Part shown: positions 1-8,872 of the stretch, one piece after another
Layout: each line of letters opens with the position of its first letter
Numbering within the stretch: the stretch's first letter is position 1
Source: Methylococcaceae bacterium
GTDB taxonomy: Bacteria; Pseudomonadota; Gammaproteobacteria; Methylococcales; Methylococcaceae
Assembly (NCBI GenBank): GCA_004299145.1
Contig: SCQD01000029.1
Span: 1-56,408, forward strand
Length of the DNA: 56,408 nucleotides
Direction: 5' to 3'
Translations under genes and position numbers: made by a program
The notes under the pieces: generated by a model
What the model was told of the DNA's origin: nothing
The model's database searches: none
What the model saw: the letters and a program-made list of their open reading frames with translations, nothing else

Positions 1-193
1 GTACGGGAGACAAAAAAGGAGGAAAATAGCGCCAAATGAGCGCTGAGCGCCTCTGGGAGGCCGTGTAGGGCGGATATGAGGCTGAGTGTAGGATTTTCAC
101 GACGACATCGTGATAATTCACATATAAATCAAAGACTTATTATACAACGCCGCTATGTTTTTGGGTAGTGGCGAAATCTGACAAAGTAGAACT

Positions 194-321
194 AAGCTCC
201 GCTTGGGAACCCACTCCCGCGAAGCTCCGGCTTCGCGTCCGTTCAGCGGTGAACAGCGGCGCCGTGCCGATACGGGAAGCCGGAGCTTCCGGGCGGTGTT
301 CCCAAGCTGGAGCTTGGGAAC
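194..321. repeat. Palindromic repeat cluster (REP-like), copy A
   Basis: Three hairpins lie in a row. Arms CGCGAAGC/GCTTCGCG are at 218-237, GGAAGC/GCTTCC at 275-290 and GTTCCCAAGC/GCTTGGGAAC at 298-321. The same GGAAGC-type and TTCCCAA-type palindromes recur at 6455-6580, 36851-36898 and 36984-37121. The phrase AATCTGACAAAGTAGAA just before it (177-193) recurs inverted near 41796-41812, so it may belong to the repeat unit. The elements look like non-autonomous extragenic repeats. No transposase is nearby. Confidence 0.8.
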
Positions 322-489
322 GAGCGCAACGAACTGGCGCGTCCGGCGCTGTTTCTGAATTTGCCATTGCCGGCGGCGGTTACGGCGCTGTGGGATGCCG
401 CGCTCACCCAGGCCATGCTGCAACAGCGGTTGGCCATCGACGAAGAAGCCGTGGCCGGGCCTTTGCTGGCGGATATGGCGGCGGCATAA
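253..489 (+). pseudogene. C-terminal remnant of an unidentified gene
   Basis: An open frame with no ATG before the very end runs to a TAA at 487-489. Its last ~50 residues (beginning ELARPALFLNLPL, ending LLADMAAA) have a protein-like composition and follow directly on a palindromic repeat at 218-321. The upstream part of the same frame is pure repeat sequence. It reads as the surviving 3' end of a gene whose 5' part was replaced by the repeat. I do not recognise the family. A chance open frame in GC-rich DNA is the alternative. Confidence 0.4.
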
Positions 490-498
490 TGCCATGCC

Positions 499-789
499 TC
501 ACCGCGTCGTTGCTCCATAAAGGTAATAACCAATAACCGCTAGAATCACAGCAGGAAAGTTAATGCAGCTGACTAATATAATCGGCCATTCTTCGATAAC
601 CAGTCCATAGTTTAACCAAATAGCCTCACTAAGCATTAACGCCGATATCAGCGATAAAGAAAAATCCTTGGCACTCTTGGTTTTAAAAATCTTCCAGACC
701 TGATGGTAAAGGCCATAAGTGACTAACGGACTGGAAAGAGCAATCAGCAATCGACTTACCTCCAAATAGCTCAATGAAAAATTAAACAT
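499..789 (-). CDS. SemiSWEET-like small sugar transporter (MtN3/PQ-loop family)
   Basis: The 96-residue protein has three predicted membrane helices (about residues 8-28, 42-60 and 68-90), the size and topology of bacterial SemiSWEETs, which act as dimers to let mono- or disaccharides cross the inner membrane. The segment with SAKDFSLSLI followed by a WLNYGL motif matches the family's second helix. Its start codon overlaps the stop of the upstream acyltransferase gene by 8 bp, so translation is probably coupled. Both genes look AT-rich next to their neighbours, which suggests acquisition. The substrate cannot be told from sequence. Family assignment is fairly secure. Confidence 0.75.
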   Translation of the reverse strand: MFNFSLSYLEVSRLLIALSSPLVTYGLYHQVWKIFKTKSAKDFSLSLISALMLSEAIWLNYGLVIEEWPIILVSCINFPAVILAVIGYYLYGATTR

Positions 790-1381
790 TTGAATTTCTT
801 GAGTATTGCATAAAGCTTTTATAAAGCGGCGAGCCCCTTGCTTTCAAGATCTTTTCGTTCTCCAATTCCAGGACCATCACAACTGCATTATTGCTATCTG
901 GGCGTGCTATCGCGGGTTCATGAACAGAACATCCCAGCCGATAGAAAAAACTTACCATGCCTGGATCGCAATCGATAAAATTGTATTTGATCCCATCGGA
1001 TAAGCCTTTCAGATACATTGCCAGGAGCATCCTGAAAGCTACGGAACCTTGGCGATAGTGCTTATCGACGATTAGCTTTGTTGAGATGGAAACCGCCTCA
1101 TTGTAACCGTGTGTAATTTTATTGACGTTGTACAGCTTCAAGTAATATTCAAGATCGCTTTCATGCGCATAATTAGCCAAACAGGTTCCTATGGAACGGT
1201 TGTTCAGAAATGCGCCGAAAAGCAATCCCGTTTCATCCAGAGGGTCACACAGCACTTTTTTATCATGGCAGACAAAAGCATGCTTATCGATTACCCAGCC
1301 AAACTCGCCGATACAAACCTCATACCTTAATTGAAAAATCCGCTCCCTTTCCTGTTTGTTAAGATCATGCTTAATTTTCAT
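782..1381 (-). CDS. FeeM-like / GNAT-fold acyltransferase
   Basis: A 199-residue protein if the ATG at 1381 is used; a GTG 33 bp upstream (1414) is also in frame. The N-terminal ERERIFQLRYEV and GEFGW segments, followed by a large insertion and a later GTCLANY strand, resemble the N-acyl amino acid synthase (FeeM) and exosortase-associated acyltransferase branch of the GNAT superfamily. Such enzymes move an acyl group, often from acyl-ACP, to an amine. The substrate here is unknown. It overlaps the SemiSWEET gene by 8 bp and lies downstream of, and in line with, a LuxR-type regulator gene. An AT-rich composition fits horizontal transfer. An ordinary N-acetyltransferase is the alternative. Confidence 0.6.
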   Translation of the reverse strand: MKIKHDLNKQERERIFQLRYEVCIGEFGWVIDKHAFVCHDKKVLCDPLDETGLLFGAFLNNRSIGTCLANYAHESDLEYYLKLYNVNKITHGYNEAVSISTKLIVDKHYRQGSVAFRMLLAMYLKGLSDGIKYNFIDCDPGMVSFFYRLGCSVHEPAIARPDSNNAVVMVLELENEKILKARGSPLYKSFMQYSRNSNV

Positions 1382-1565
1382 GAAAGCCACCCAGCGCTTG
1401 ACAAACGGGCGCACTCGCCGTCAATGTGTTGGCGGTCTGTAAAGCGTGATGCCGTTTTTCTGCGGCAGCCCCGCAGCAATCCGCAATTTTGTTTCTTCAA
1501 AGGTTTCTTCATGGCACTCCTCTTTGACGAGGGCGCCACAATATACAGGCGAAATGTAGGGGCAT

Positions 1566-1583
1566 AGTCTCTATTCAGAGACT
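1566..1583. promoter_or_regulatory. Perfect inverted repeat upstream of the acyltransferase gene
   Basis: Arms AGTCTCT and AGAGACT are separated by ATTC. The site lies between the end of the LuxR-type gene (1630) and the acyltransferase start (1381). No T-run follows the palindrome on either strand, so a terminator is less likely than a protein-binding site. Which regulator would bind is not known. Confidence 0.35.
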
Positions 1584-1629
1584 GCCGATTCGCTGTATTG
1601 CCGGAGGACGGGTGGGAATCGCGCCGGGT

Positions 1630-2400
1630 CTAATGCTGTAGCCAGAGAGCCATCAGTCCGGTGCGTCCCTTAACGTTGAACTTGCGGTAAATGCGGGTGG
1701 CATAAGTATGCACGCTGGATACAGTCAGTCCTAGATTGTCTGCGATACCTTTTTCAGCTTCGCTACCGAGCAAGGCGTTGAGTATCCGGCGCTCGGCGGC
1801 GGTCAGCGGCTTTTCGGCGAGCAATATGCCGTGATGCAGCGCGATTTGGCGATGAAACCATTTCAGGGGACGTGCAGCCTCGTCCAGCAGATCTCTTTCG
1901 GCCTGACCAAACAGTTGTCGGTGTTGACCAATACGTTCAAAGCCCAGCCAGGATTCGATGTCCTCGCCGAGCGGGGTGACAAGGCAGATGGCGTCCCGAA
2001 TTTCGAGGGGCTCGAAATGCAGGTGGTAGAACGCGGATTCAAACCATTCAGGAGGAACCAGTTCGTGGTGGATGTTGATGCGGTAATTACCAGCGCCGCG
2101 CACATTGGCTACGATGCTCGGATCGACCACTCCGGCTTCGATAAGCCGGCGGTGTGCCTCGTAATTCACATCCAGCGCCGGTCGCGGATATAGATAGCGG
2201 ATAGCGGCCGGTCGCCATCCGTGCAATGGATCACGACCGCGGCACATACGCACCGAACCCAGCCAATAGGCCTGCTGGGCATTGATCAGGCTGCATATCC
2301 GCGTCAGTATGCCCGTGAGCCCTGCCTCGACGCGGGCCGCCGAACCCAATTCGGCAAGCTCGTCCCACAGCGCATGGATGTCCGATTTTTTTGAATTCAT
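1630..2400 (-). CDS. LuxR-family transcriptional regulator
   Basis: A 256-residue protein. The C-terminal ~60 residues form a GerE/LuxR helix-turn-helix (LTAAERRILNALL, then GIADNLGLTVSSVHTY, then RKFNVKGRTGLMAL). The first ~180 residues look like a GAF-type sensory domain rather than a receiver: there is no phospho-acceptor Asp context and no classic autoinducer-binding signature. The gene is divergent from narG with a 286-bp shared region, so it may regulate the nar operon, the acyltransferase/SemiSWEET pair downstream, or itself. A 6-bp inverted repeat lies 42-59 bp upstream of its start. The DNA-binding family is certain; the ligand and targets are inferred. Confidence 0.8.
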   Translation of the reverse strand: MNSKKSDIHALWDELAELGSAARVEAGLTGILTRICSLINAQQAYWLGSVRMCRGRDPLHGWRPAAIRYLYPRPALDVNYEAHRRLIEAGVVDPSIVANVRGAGNYRINIHHELVPPEWFESAFYHLHFEPLEIRDAICLVTPLGEDIESWLGFERIGQHRQLFGQAERDLLDEAARPLKWFHRQIALHHGILLAEKPLTAAERRILNALLGSEAEKGIADNLGLTVSSVHTYATRIYRKFNVKGRTGLMALWLQH

Positions 2401-2441
2401 GTTCGCTGTGATTTTGGCGGGCAGAAATTTGTGGGCTAACG

Positions 2442-2459
2442 TACCCTACGTCAAGGGTA
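2442..2459. promoter_or_regulatory. Inverted repeat in the regulator-narG intergenic region
   Basis: TACCCT and AGGGTA are separated by six bases. The position suits an operator for the divergent LuxR-type gene. The half-sites only loosely resemble NarL heptamers and the 4-6 bp spacing is wrong for the 7-2-7 pattern, so I do not call it a NarL site. Confidence 0.25.
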
Positions 2460-2623
2460 AGCGTCCAGCCACACCCCTCATTCGGCGAGCATTTGCTGGT
2501 GGATATGGCGTGCTGAACGACAGCCTGCCCGGCGTCTGCGCTATTGTTTCGAGCGATGTCTGAAAACTGGAGAATATGATGCGAACAACCGTAAATATCG
2601 ATGACGATCGTGTACGATAGCAA

Positions 2624-2657
2624 GCGTTAGGTATGTAACGCCCAGTATTGAGCGTTA
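2624..2657. promoter_or_regulatory. GCGTTA repeat cluster upstream of narG
   Basis: GCGTTA at 2624-2629 is followed by its inverse TAACGC at 2636-2641 and a direct copy at 2652-2657, 30 bp before the narG ATG. Repeated half-sites this close to a start suggest a regulator site. No clear FNR box (TTGAT-N4-ATCAA) was seen in the intergenic region. Confidence 0.3.
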
Positions 2658-2686
2658 GTCGGCAAACCCAAACTCCCGAGGACGAC

Positions 2687-5600
2687 ATGAGCCATTTTCT
2701 CGACCGTTTGACCTTTTTCAAAAAGAAGGTGGATACGTTTTCCGGCGATCACGGCATCGTCACCACCGAAGACAGAAGCTGGGAAGACAGCTACCGGCAA
2801 CGCTGGCAGCACGACAAAATCGTGCGTTCCACCCACGGGGTCAACTGTACCGGCTCATGCAGCTGGAAAATTTACGTCAAAAACGGCCTAGTCACCTGGG
2901 AAACCCAGCAGACCGATTACCCGCGCACCCGGCCCGACCTGCCGGACCACGAGCCGCGCGGCTGTTCCCGCGGCGCCAGCTATTCCTGGTATCTGTACAG
3001 CGCCAACCGCTTGAAATATCCCATGATCCGTGGGCGGCTGGTCACGCTGTGGCGCGAAGCGCGGCAAACGCTGGCGCCGGTGGAGGCCTGGGCTGCCCTC
3101 GTGGAAAACCCGGATCAGGCCAATGCCTATAAATCCCAACGCGGCCTGGGCGGTTTCGTGCGCGCCGGCTGGGAAGAAGTCAACGAAATCATCGCCGCCG
3201 CCAATATTTACACGGCGAAAAAATACGGCCCGGACCGCATCATCGGCTTCTCGCCCATCCCCGCCATGTCCATGGTGTCCTACGCCGCCGGCAGCCGTTA
3301 TCTGTCGCTGATCGGCGGCGTGTGCATGAGCTTTTACGACTGGTATTGCGACCTGCCGCCCGCTTCGCCGCAAACCTGGGGCGAGCAGACCGATGTGCCC
3401 GAGTCCGCCGACTGGTACAACGCCGGCTTCATCATGATGTGGGGCTCCAACGTGCCGCAAACGCGCACGCCGGACGCCCACTTCATGACCGAGGCGCGCT
3501 ACCAGGGCACGAAAATCGTCACCGTGTGTCCGGATTATTCCGAAGCCAGCAAATTCGCCGATCTGTGGCTGCACCCCAAACAAGGCACCGACGCCGCGCT
3601 GGCCATGGCGCTGGGCCACGTGATATTGAAAGAATTCCACGTCGAGCGGCAGAGCGAATATTTCAGCTCATACGTGCGCGAAAACACCGACCTGCCGTTC
3701 CTGGTGTTGCTGAAACAACAGGATGGCCGCTGGGTGCAGGACCGTTTCGCCCGCGCCGCCGATTTCGACGGCAATTTGCTCCAGGACAACAACCCTGCCT
3801 GGAAAACCGTCGCCTTCGACGACGCCACCGATCACATCATCGCGCCCAACGGTTCCATCGGTTTCCGCTGGGGCGAATCGGGCCGCTGGAACATCGCGGC
3901 GCAGGCGGACGACGGCACGCCCCGTGCGCTACGTTTGAGCCTGCTGGGCAACCACGACGCCGTGGCGGCGGTGGCTTTCCCCTATTTCGGCGGCAATCCA
4001 CACTTCCATTTCCAACACGCCAGCCACGATGCCATCCAGGTGCGCAACGTGCCGGCGCGCAAGATCACCCTGGCCGACGGCTCCGAGGCGCTGGTGGCCA
4101 CCGTGTTCGACCTGCTCACCGCCAATTACGGCATCGACCGTGGGCTAGGTGGAAGCAACCTTGCCGCGTCCTACGACGACCTGACCCCTTACACCCCGGC
4201 CTGGCAGGAAGCCATCACCGGCGTGCCGCGCGGCCAAGTCATCGCCGTGGCGCGCCAGTTTGCCGAAAACGCCGAAAAAACCCGGGGCCGTTCCATGATC
4301 ATCCTCGGTGCCGGCCTCAATCACTGGTATCACATGGACATGAACTACCGGGGCATCATCAACATGCTGATGCTGTGCGGCTGCGTCGGCCAGTCCGGCG
4401 GCGGCTGGGCGCACTACGTCGGCCAGGAAAAACTGCGTCCGCAGACCGGCTGGTTGCCGTTGGCGTTCGCGCTGGACTGGAAGCGCCCGCCCCGGCAGAT
4501 GAACAGCACGTCGTTTTTCTACAACCACACCAGCCAATGGCGCTACGAAAAGCTCGGCGTGCAGGAAATCCTCTCGCCGCTGGCCGATCCCGCCGATTGG
4601 CAAGGCAACCTGATCGACTACAACGTGCGCGCCGAACGCATGGGCTGGCTGCCCTCGGCCCCGCAACTGAACGCCAATCCGCTGGCCGTGACCAAAGCCG
4701 CGGAAGCCGCCGGCCAAACGCCCGCCGACTATGTGGTGGAGGCGTTGAAAAGCGGTCAACTGAAGTTCGCCTGCGAAGACCCGGACCATCCGCAAAACTT
4801 CCCGCGCAACCTGTTCGTCTGGCGTTCCAATCTGCTGGGCTCGTCCGGCAAGGGCCACGAGTATTTTCTCAAATACCTGCTCGGCACCCAGCACGGCGTG
4901 CAAGGCAAAGACCTGGGCGAGCAAGGCCACGCCAAGCCGCAGGAAGTCGCCTGGCACGAGCAGGCGCCGGAAGGCAAGCTGGACTTGCTGGTAACGCTGG
5001 ACTTCCGCATGTCCACTACTTGCCTGTACTCCGACATCGTACTGCCCACCGCCACCTGGTACGAGAAAAACGACCTCAACACCTCGGACATGCACCCGTT
5101 CATCCACCCCCTGTCCAAAGCGGTGGACCCGGCTTGGGAATCGCGCTCCGACTGGGAGATTTACAAAGGCATCGCCAAAAAATTCTCGGAACTGGTGGTG
5201 GGGCAGCTGGGCGTGGAAAAAGACCTGGTCACCGTGCCCATCCTGCACGACACGCCGGGCGAGCTGGCCCAGCCCATGGAGGTGCAGGACTGGAAGCGCG
5301 GCCAGTGTGAACCGGTGCCCGGCAAAACCCTGCCCAACCTGGTGGTGGTGGAGCGCGATTATCCCAACACTTACAAAATGTTCACCGCGCTCGGCCCTTT
5401 GATGAGCAAAATCGGCAACGGCGGCAAGGGCATTGCCTGGAATACCGACAGCGAAGTGCGGCAACTGGCGGCGCTCAATCGCACCGTCACCGAGGAAGGC
5501 ATCAGTCTGGGGCTGCCGCGCATCGAATCGGACATCGACGCCACCGAAGTGATCCTCATGCTGGCCCCGGAAACCAATGGCCAAGTGGCGGTCAAAGCCT

Positions 5601-6427
5601 GGCAAGCCTTGAGCAAAGCCACCGGCCGCGACCACGCCCACCTGGCCCTGCCGCGCGCAGACGAAAAACTGCGTTTCCGCGACTTGCAGGCCCAACCGCG
5701 CAAAATCATCTCCTCGCCCACCTGGAGCGGCCTGGAATCGGAGCACGTGTGTTACAACGCCGGCTACACCAACGTGCACGAGCACATCCCCTGGCGCACC
5801 CTCACCGGCCGCCAGCAGTTCTACCAGGACCATCCGTGGATGCGCGCCTTCGGCGAAACCCTGTGCGTCTACAAGCCGCCGGTGGACACCCGCAGCATTG
5901 CGCCGGTGCTGGGGCAAAAACCCAACGGCAACCCGGAACTGGTGCTGAACTTCATCACGCCGCACCAGAAGTGGGGCATACACAGCACCTATTCCGACAA
6001 CCTGTTGCTGCTTACCCTGTCGCGCGGCGGCCCCATCGTCTGGCTGAGTGAAACCGATGCCACCGAGGCGGGACTGAAAGACAACGACTGGGTGGAGGCG
6101 TACAACGTCAACGGCGCCTTGGTGGCGCGCGCCGTGGTCAGCCAGCGCGTGCCGCAGGGTATGGTCATGATGTACCACGCCCAGGAAAAAATCGTCAACA
6201 TGCCCGGTTCGCAAATCACCGGAACGCGCGGCGGCATCCACAATTCGGTGACCCGCGCCACGCTGAAACCCACCCACATGATCGGCGGCTATGCCCAGCA
6301 GAGCTACGGTTTCAACTACTATGGTACGGTGGGCTGCAACCGCGATGAATTCGTCATCGTGCGCAAATTGGCGAAAGTGGACTGGCTGGACGATGAGCCT
6401 GAGCAGGCGGTGGAAGCAGCGGGGTAA
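2687..6427 (+). CDS. narG: Respiratory nitrate reductase alpha subunit
   Basis: A 1246-residue molybdenum bis-MGD subunit of membrane-bound nitrate reductase, which reduces nitrate to nitrite on the cytoplasmic side. The ATG at 2687 is preceded by GAGGA and gives the canonical MSHFLDRL start; an upstream TTG only adds 13 unrelated residues. The FS0 cluster ligands His50, Cys54, Cys58 and Cys93 are present. The Mo-ligand region (YCDLPPASPQTWGEQTDVPE, Asp222) is intact and the length is that of E. coli NarG. It is followed by narH after a 208-bp gap filled with palindromic repeats, unlike the tight spacing usual in nar operons. The twin-Arg-like remnant usual for NarG is weak. Confidence 0.98.
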   Translation: MSHFLDRLTFFKKKVDTFSGDHGIVTTEDRSWEDSYRQRWQHDKIVRSTHGVNCTGSCSWKIYVKNGLVTWETQQTDYPRTRPDLPDHEPRGCSRGASYSWYLYSANRLKYPMIRGRLVTLWREARQTLAPVEAWAALVENPDQANAYKSQRGLGGFVRAGWEEVNEIIAAANIYTAKKYGPDRIIGFSPIPAMSMVSYAAGSRYLSLIGGVCMSFYDWYCDLPPASPQTWGEQTDVPESADWYNAGFIMMWGSNVPQTRTPDAHFMTEARYQGTKIVTVCPDYSEASKFADLWLHPKQGTDAALAMALGHVILKEFHVERQSEYFSSYVRENTDLPFLVLLKQQDGRWVQDRFARAADFDGNLLQDNNPAWKTVAFDDATDHIIAPNGSIGFRWGESGRWNIAAQADDGTPRALRLSLLGNHDAVAAVAFPYFGGNPHFHFQHASHDAIQVRNVPARKITLADGSEALVATVFDLLTANYGIDRGLGGSNLAASYDDLTPYTPAWQEAITGVPRGQVIAVARQFAENAEKTRGRSMIILGAGLNHWYHMDMNYRGIINMLMLCGCVGQSGGGWAHYVGQEKLRPQTGWLPLAFALDWKRPPRQMNSTSFFYNHTSQWRYEKLGVQEILSPLADPADWQGNLIDYNVRAERMGWLPSAPQLNANPLAVTKAAEAAGQTPADYVVEALKSGQLKFACEDPDHPQNFPRNLFVWRSNLLGSSGKGHEYFLKYLLGTQHGVQGKDLGEQGHAKPQEVAWHEQAPEGKLDLLVTLDFRMSTTCLYSDIVLPTATWYEKNDLNTSDMHPFIHPLSKAVDPAWESRSDWEIYKGIAKKFSELVVGQLGVEKDLVTVPILHDTPGELAQPMEVQDWKRGQCEPVPGKTLPNLVVVERDYPNTYKMFTALGPLMSKIGNGGKGIAWNTDSEVRQLAALNRTVTEEGISLGLPRIESDIDATEVILMLAPETNGQVAVKAWQALSKATGRDHAHLALPRADEKLRFRDLQAQPRKIISSPTWSGLESEHVCYNAGYTNVHEHIPWRTLTGRQQFYQDHPWMRAFGETLCVYKPPVDTRSIAPVLGQKPNGNPELVLNFITPHQKWGIHSTYSDNLLLLTLSRGGPIVWLSETDATEAGLKDNDWVEAYNVNGALVARAVVSQRVPQGMVMMYHAQEKIVNMPGSQITGTRGGIHNSVTRATLKPTHMIGGYAQQSYGFNYYGTVGCNRDEFVIVRKLAKVDWLDDEPEQAVEAAG

Positions 6428-6454
6428 TCCATGGCGCTCGTGTGCTCGGTGCTC

Positions 6455-6580
6455 GTTCCCAACCTCCTGGTTGGGAACGCGGCCCGGGAAGCTCCAGCTT
6501 CGCGTCTATGACGCTTTAGCCAGAACAAACGGGAAGCCGGAGCTTCCCAAACCGGGTTCCCAAGCAAGAGCTTGGGAACC
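6455..6580. repeat. Palindromic repeat cluster, copy B (narG-narH gap)
   Basis: Three hairpins fill most of the narG-narH intergenic space: GTTCCCAA/TTGGGAAC (6455-6478), GGGAAGC/GCTTCCC (6531-6548) and GGTTCCCAAG/CTTGGGAACC (6555-6580). No T-run follows, so they are not classic terminators. They could affect mRNA processing and the NarG:NarH ratio. Confidence 0.85.
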
Positions 6581-6635
6581 AGCGGAATCGAAGGATCGCG
6601 CGAATAACCAGCTTAAAACAAAACAGAGGTCCGCT

Positions 6636-8177
6636 ATGAAAATCCGCGCCCAAATCGGCATGGTGCTGAACCTGGATAAATGCATCGGTTGCCATACCTG
6701 TAGCGTCACCTGCAAAAACGTCTGGACCTCCCGCGACGGGGTGGAATACGCTTGGTTCAACAACGTGGAAACCAAGCCCGGCATCGGTTTTCCCAAAGAA
6801 TGGGAAAACCGGCAAAAATGGCAGGGCGGCTGGAAACTGAAACCCAACGGCAAAATCGTGCCCCTGCAAGGCGGCAAGCTGCAAACCCTGCGCAATATTT
6901 TTGCCAATCCCCATCTGCCGGACATCGACGATTATTACGAGCCTTTCGATTTCGATTACGGCCACTTGCACAATGCACCGGCCGGCAAGGCCGCTCCCAC
7001 CGCCAGGCCGCGCTCGCTGATCACCGGCGAACGCATGGAAAAAATCAGCGGAGGGCCGAACTGGGAGGAAATCCTTGGCACCGAATTCGAATCGCGCAGC
7101 CGCGACGTCAATTTCGATCAGGTGCAAAAGGACATCTACGGCCAGTTCGAAAACACTTTCATGATGTACCTGCCCCGGCTGTGCGAGCACTGCCTCAACC
7201 CGGCCTGCGTGGCCGCCTGCCCCAGCGGTGCCATTTACAAGCGTGAAGAAGACGGCATCGTGCTGGTCGACCAGGATAAGTGCCGCGGCTGGCGCATGTG
7301 CGTGTCCGGCTGTCCGTACAAAAAAATCTATTACAACTGGCAGACCGGCAAGTCGGAAAAATGCGTGTTCTGCTATCCGCGCATCGAAGCGGGCGAGCCG
7401 ACCGTGTGCTCGGAAACCTGCGTCGGCCGCATCCGTTATCTGGGGGTATTGCTGTACGACGCCGACCGCATCGCAGCCGCCGCCAGCAGCGGCTCGGAGC
7501 AGGATCTCTATCAGGCCCAGCTGGATATTTTTCTCGACCCCAACGATCCCGCCGTATTGGCCGCAGCGCGCACGGCGGGCATCCCCGAGTCCTGGCTGGA
7601 AGCCGCGCAAGCCTCGCCGGTGTACAAGCTGGCGCTGGACTGGAAAATCGCCTTTCCCTTGCACCCGGAATACCGTACCCTGCCCATGGTCTGGTACGTG
7701 CCGCCGCTGTCGCCCATTCAAGCTGCTGCGGAAACGGGACAAATTGGTTTTGGCGACAGCATTCCCGACGTGCACTCGCTACGCATCCCGGTGCGCTATC
7801 TCGCCAATCTGCTGACCGCCGGCCAGGAAGCGCCGGTGGTCTTGGCCCTGCAACGCTTGTTGTCCATGCGTGCCTATATGCGCACCAAAACGCTGGACGG
7901 CGTGATTAACTCCGCCGTACTGGACAGCGTCGGCTTGAGCCAGGTCCAGGTGGAAGACATGTACCGCTATCTGGCGCTGGCCAACTACGAAGACCGCTTC
8001 GTGATTCCCACCAGCCACCGCGAATACACCACCGCTACCTTCGATGCCTACAGTGAACGCGGCGGCTGTGGCTTCAGCTTCGGTAGCGGCTGTCATGACG
8101 GCGGCCCCGCCAATCTGTTCGGCGGCGCCAAGCAGAGCCATAAGCGCACGATTCCGATCAAGGCGGTTGCCCGGTGA
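6636..8177 (+). CDS. narH: Respiratory nitrate reductase beta subunit (Fe-S)
   Basis: A 513-residue iron-sulfur subunit carrying electrons from NarI to NarG. The ATG at 6636 follows an AGAGG site and begins MKIRAQIGMVLNLDKC. The first cluster motif has Cys16, Cys19, Cys22 and Cys26. Later Cys groups include CEHCLNPACVAACP and the CRGWRMCVSGCP motif, where Trp replaces one Cys, the hallmark of the [3Fe-4S] centre in NarH. The frame is open well upstream, but that part is repeat-derived. The stop overlaps the narJ start by 4 bp (GTGA). Confidence 0.98.
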   Translation: MKIRAQIGMVLNLDKCIGCHTCSVTCKNVWTSRDGVEYAWFNNVETKPGIGFPKEWENRQKWQGGWKLKPNGKIVPLQGGKLQTLRNIFANPHLPDIDDYYEPFDFDYGHLHNAPAGKAAPTARPRSLITGERMEKISGGPNWEEILGTEFESRSRDVNFDQVQKDIYGQFENTFMMYLPRLCEHCLNPACVAACPSGAIYKREEDGIVLVDQDKCRGWRMCVSGCPYKKIYYNWQTGKSEKCVFCYPRIEAGEPTVCSETCVGRIRYLGVLLYDADRIAAAASSGSEQDLYQAQLDIFLDPNDPAVLAAARTAGIPESWLEAAQASPVYKLALDWKIAFPLHPEYRTLPMVWYVPPLSPIQAAAETGQIGFGDSIPDVHSLRIPVRYLANLLTAGQEAPVVLALQRLLSMRAYMRTKTLDGVINSAVLDSVGLSQVQVEDMYRYLALANYEDRFVIPTSHREYTTATFDAYSERGGCGFSFGSGCHDGGPANLFGGAKQSHKRTIPIKAVAR

Positions 8178-8827
8178 GCGATCGCTGGTTGATCCTCAAA
8201 GTATTATCGGTACTGCTCAGTTACCCGGAGCAGGCAGCCATAACTGCGCTGGATGAAATGGCGGAAGTCGTGCGCCTGGAACGGCGCTTGGCGCCTGAAC
8301 AGCAAACCGCCCTGCTGGCTTTTATCGACGCGTGGCGTGGCGGCGATTTGCTGGACTTGCAGGCCGATTACGTCGCCTTGTTCGACCGGGGGCGGTTTTT
8401 ATCCCTCCACCTGTTCGAACACGTACACGGCGAATCGCGCGACCGGGGACAGGCCATGGTGGATTTGCTGCAAATGTACGAGTCGCACGGTTTTGCCCTC
8501 GCCGCGCGGGAATTGCCGGACTATATTCCTTTGTTTCTGGAATACCTGTCGCTGCAAACGCCGGCTGTTGCCGTCACCCTGTTGCAAGACGCCATGCCGA
8601 TATTGGGGTTGCTGGGAGCGCGCTTGAACAAGCGCGGCAGTGCTTATCGGGTAATTTTTGATGCTTTGGCCGGCATCGCCGGCGCGCCGGCCGAACTGGA
8701 ACGCCTGCATCGGCAGGCTGCTGAAGAAGGCCCGGACGCCACCGTGCAACACATGGACGAGATCTGGGAAGAAGAAGCCGTCAGTTTCATGGCAAACCCT
8801 GCCGTTTGCCGCTGCGGTGTGGATTGA
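8174..8827 (+). CDS. narJ: Nitrate reductase assembly chaperone (delta subunit)
   Basis: A 217-residue protein of the NarJ/TorD chaperone family, which binds apo-NarG and helps insert the molybdenum cofactor; it is not part of the final enzyme. It starts at a GTG overlapping the narH stop. The typical VLSVLLSYPEQ start and the LADYVALFDRGRFLSLHLFEHVHGESRDRG-type core are recognisable. It should be followed by narI, but here a channel gene intervenes, starting 45 bp downstream. Confidence 0.95.
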   Translation: MSDRWLILKVLSVLLSYPEQAAITALDEMAEVVRLERRLAPEQQTALLAFIDAWRGGDLLDLQADYVALFDRGRFLSLHLFEHVHGESRDRGQAMVDLLQMYESHGFALAARELPDYIPLFLEYLSLQTPAVAVTLLQDAMPILGLLGARLNKRGSAYRVIFDALAGIAGAPAELERLHRQAAEEGPDATVQHMDEIWEEEAVSFMANPAVCRCGVD

Positions 8828-8872
8828 TGCCATGAAGACAAAAACGCGGCAAGAATAACTTTTGGGGTAATT

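Noticed and set aside
218-321. Insertion sequence ends
   Set aside because: No transposase frame or target-site duplication is visible; the hairpins recur as stand-alone repeats.
2401-2686. FNR or NarL box upstream of narG
   Set aside because: No TTGAT-N4-ATCAA site was found, and the only palindromes do not fit NarL 7-2-7 spacing.
2888-6277. Long minus-strand open frames inside narG
   Set aside because: They are antisense shadows of a GC-rich gene, with low-complexity His/Gly/Ala-rich products and no family motifs.
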